Below, in pieces: positions 63,801 to 64,000 of a DNA stretch of 64,000 nt. A program made the position numbers and the translations under genes. The stretch is from assembly GCA_937902925.1 (NCBI GenBank), contig CALFNN010000037.1, positions 1 through 64,000 of the forward strand, given 5' to 3'. Every line of letters starts with the position of its first letter. The first letter of the stretch is position 1. Origin of the DNA: an uncultured Opitutaceae bacterium (lineage in GTDB: Bacteria > Verrucomicrobiota > Verrucomicrobiia > Opitutales > Opitutaceae). The notes below the pieces were generated by a model that worked only from the letters and a program-made list of their open reading frames with translations, was not told the DNA's origin and did no database searches.

Positions 63801-64000
63801 ACGCGCCGAGCAGCGCGGCGACCATCGCGGGCTCGCGCTCCGCCAGCACCGCCACCGTGCCGCCCCGCCCCACTCCCGCCGTGTGGAGCCGTGCCGCCAT
63901 TTGCGCGGCCCGCGACTGCAATTCCGCATGGGTCCAGCTCGCGTCGCCGAGCGCCACGGCCACCGCGTCCGGCGTCCGCGTCGCCTGTGCCGTGATCGCC
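60880..64000 (-). CDS. NRPS module A-T-E, predicted D-glutamine (5' end beyond window)
   Basis: The frame is open to the right edge, so the N-terminus, possibly with a C or loading domain, is missing. The A domain (edge to about 62500) has LFTSGSTGQPKGVA, FDASVWEFWAPL, NLYGPTEATIE and GKVDRRALP. Its code reads D-A-W-Q-F-G-L-I-E-K, one step from the glutamine code DAWQFGLIDK. The T domain (about 62300-62500) has NFFALGGDSI, the GGDS form that precedes epimerases. The E domain (about 60950-62250) has HHLAIDGVSW, EGHGREEF, RTVGWFT and PELCFNYLGQ. The tail PSDFSAPDVSQDDLDKLLSRL is like a donor docking (COM) region. The following gene begins with a DCL-type condensation domain, consistent with a D-residue passed across the protein boundary. 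Confidence 0.92.
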   Translation of the reverse strand, partial: AITAQATRTPDAVAVALGDASWTHAELQSRAAQMAARLHTAGVGRGGTVAVLAEREPAMVAALLGAWRVGAAYVPLDSESPPERLRAIVGENRLDAVLLPTAMRARLPAGLSARVIAWDDAPPTVPAVEPVRMDGADVAYVLFTSGSTGQPKGVAIPHGALANHMAWFNTAHAFGPRDVVLQKTPFTFDASVWEFWAPLMTGGRLELAAPGAQRDPAALVAAMRRAGVTVLQAVPTLLERLAAEPGFAAMSTLRILFSGGEPLTAGLRDRLTAGQRVPLVNLYGPTEATIECAEWMCSARDGGAATIPLGPAAPGCALHVLDAARQPVAAGVAGELFVGGAQLAQGYWRQPALTAERFWPDPFSPEPGARLYATGDLVRWRGDGVLEYLGRTDDQVKLRGFRVELGEVEAAMAAAPGVVKAAAAVRDGQLTGYVEWPGAPRDWMAALRSAVAARLPHYMVPARFAKMETWPLLASGKVDRRALPEAPAPEGATGPADAAPAGMAETLLAGLWREFLRVPRVGRHDNFFALGGDSILALQIAARAAAAGLRVPAQAVFQHQTLAELAATVTAPAADGAARESVAMTDAVPLTPIQQWFFAQEFTAPAHWNQSALFVVPADFDGQRFAAALRRVAARHDALQLRYTRAGEDWCAVAGEPGASVAFATEPLADLAGGAERAQAALDLAAGPLLRAVHFADAAGGAGRLLLVVHHLAIDGVSWRVLLEELAAAYAGRELPVATARWGEWARALAAQAAAPETLAELPHWRAVPATRLPRDFAAAGRGVTADEDTVEVTLSRDETQALLTETAEAYRTQINDLLLTALARALAPWTGATAHTIALEGHGREEFAGAPDVARTVGWFTTLFPVALDAGGDAEPGSALKRVKEQLRAVPRRGLGYGLLRHLGPPAAREALGAQPAPELCFNYLGQLDAAPAGDSATTAFAAAAESHGADHGPRNARAFLVEINAAVRDGAFRATWHFSRAHHRRATVARVADDFGAALRALIAHCRAAGTGGFTPSDFSAPDVSQDDLDKLLSRLQ

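Overview
The window is high-GC DNA whose gene content points to a free-living, polysaccharide-degrading verrucomicrobium of the Opitutaceae type. The signs are very large TonB-dependent receptors without SusD partners that end in an aromatic F-E-F, LacI regulators beside each degradation locus, paired CE15 glucuronoyl esterases, a nucleotide-transporter-like protein fused to HEAT repeats, and few Shine-Dalgarno sequences but very many 4-base ATGA/GTGA gene overlaps. This lineage assignment is inference from protein style; there is no rRNA in the window.

Region 1 (54-11675, minus strand) is an alpha-glucan utilisation locus. A TonB receptor is followed by beta-phosphoglucomutase, an MFS sugar permease, a GH65 phosphorylase and a secreted beta-helix enzyme resembling GH87, and then by a LacI regulator. 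An identical 12-mer, TGCAAACGTTGC, lies upstream of both the LacI gene and the receptor gene and is the likely operator. The logic is outer-membrane uptake, inner-membrane import, phosphorolysis to beta-glucose-1-phosphate, and conversion to glucose-6-phosphate.

Region 2 (12495-23761, plus strand) is a tight run of eight genes: a divergent LysA-family PLP decarboxylase, a PrmC-like methyltransferase, a second methyltransferase, then five genes joined by 4-base overlaps. These five are an ADP/ATP-translocase-like protein with HEAT repeats and a cyclic-nucleotide-binding-like tail, a HAMP sensor, a small cNMP-fold protein, a second HAMP sensor, and a class III adenylate cyclase. They look like one co-translated cAMP signalling and transport module, and this is one of two candidates for an undescribed system. 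A DUF481 outer-membrane protein (23874-24962) and a terminator follow.

Region 3 (25366-34455, minus strand) is a plant-polysaccharide locus: LacI, a TonB receptor with an N-terminal EF-hand, two CE15 esterases carrying Gly/Arg-rich insertions, and a CE12-type acetylesterase. Three ACACGTGT sites, before the LacI gene, the receptor gene and the second CE15 gene, define a probable regulon. A 27-bp near-perfect inverted repeat sits at its left edge.

Region 4 (34594-64000, minus strand, running off the right edge) is a hybrid NRPS-PKS cluster. In transcription order the modules are A-T-E (Gln code), C-A-T (hydrophobic, unresolved), C-A-T (Ser code), C-A-T (Leu code), KS-KR-ACP without AT, KS-AT-KR-ACP, and KS-AT-KR-DH-ER-ACP. 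A hotdog thioesterase and a NodU/CmcH carbamoyltransferase follow. The predicted product is an O-carbamoylated lipopeptide-like molecule containing D-Gln-X-Ser-Leu extended by up to three ketide units. The start of the assembly line lies outside the window.
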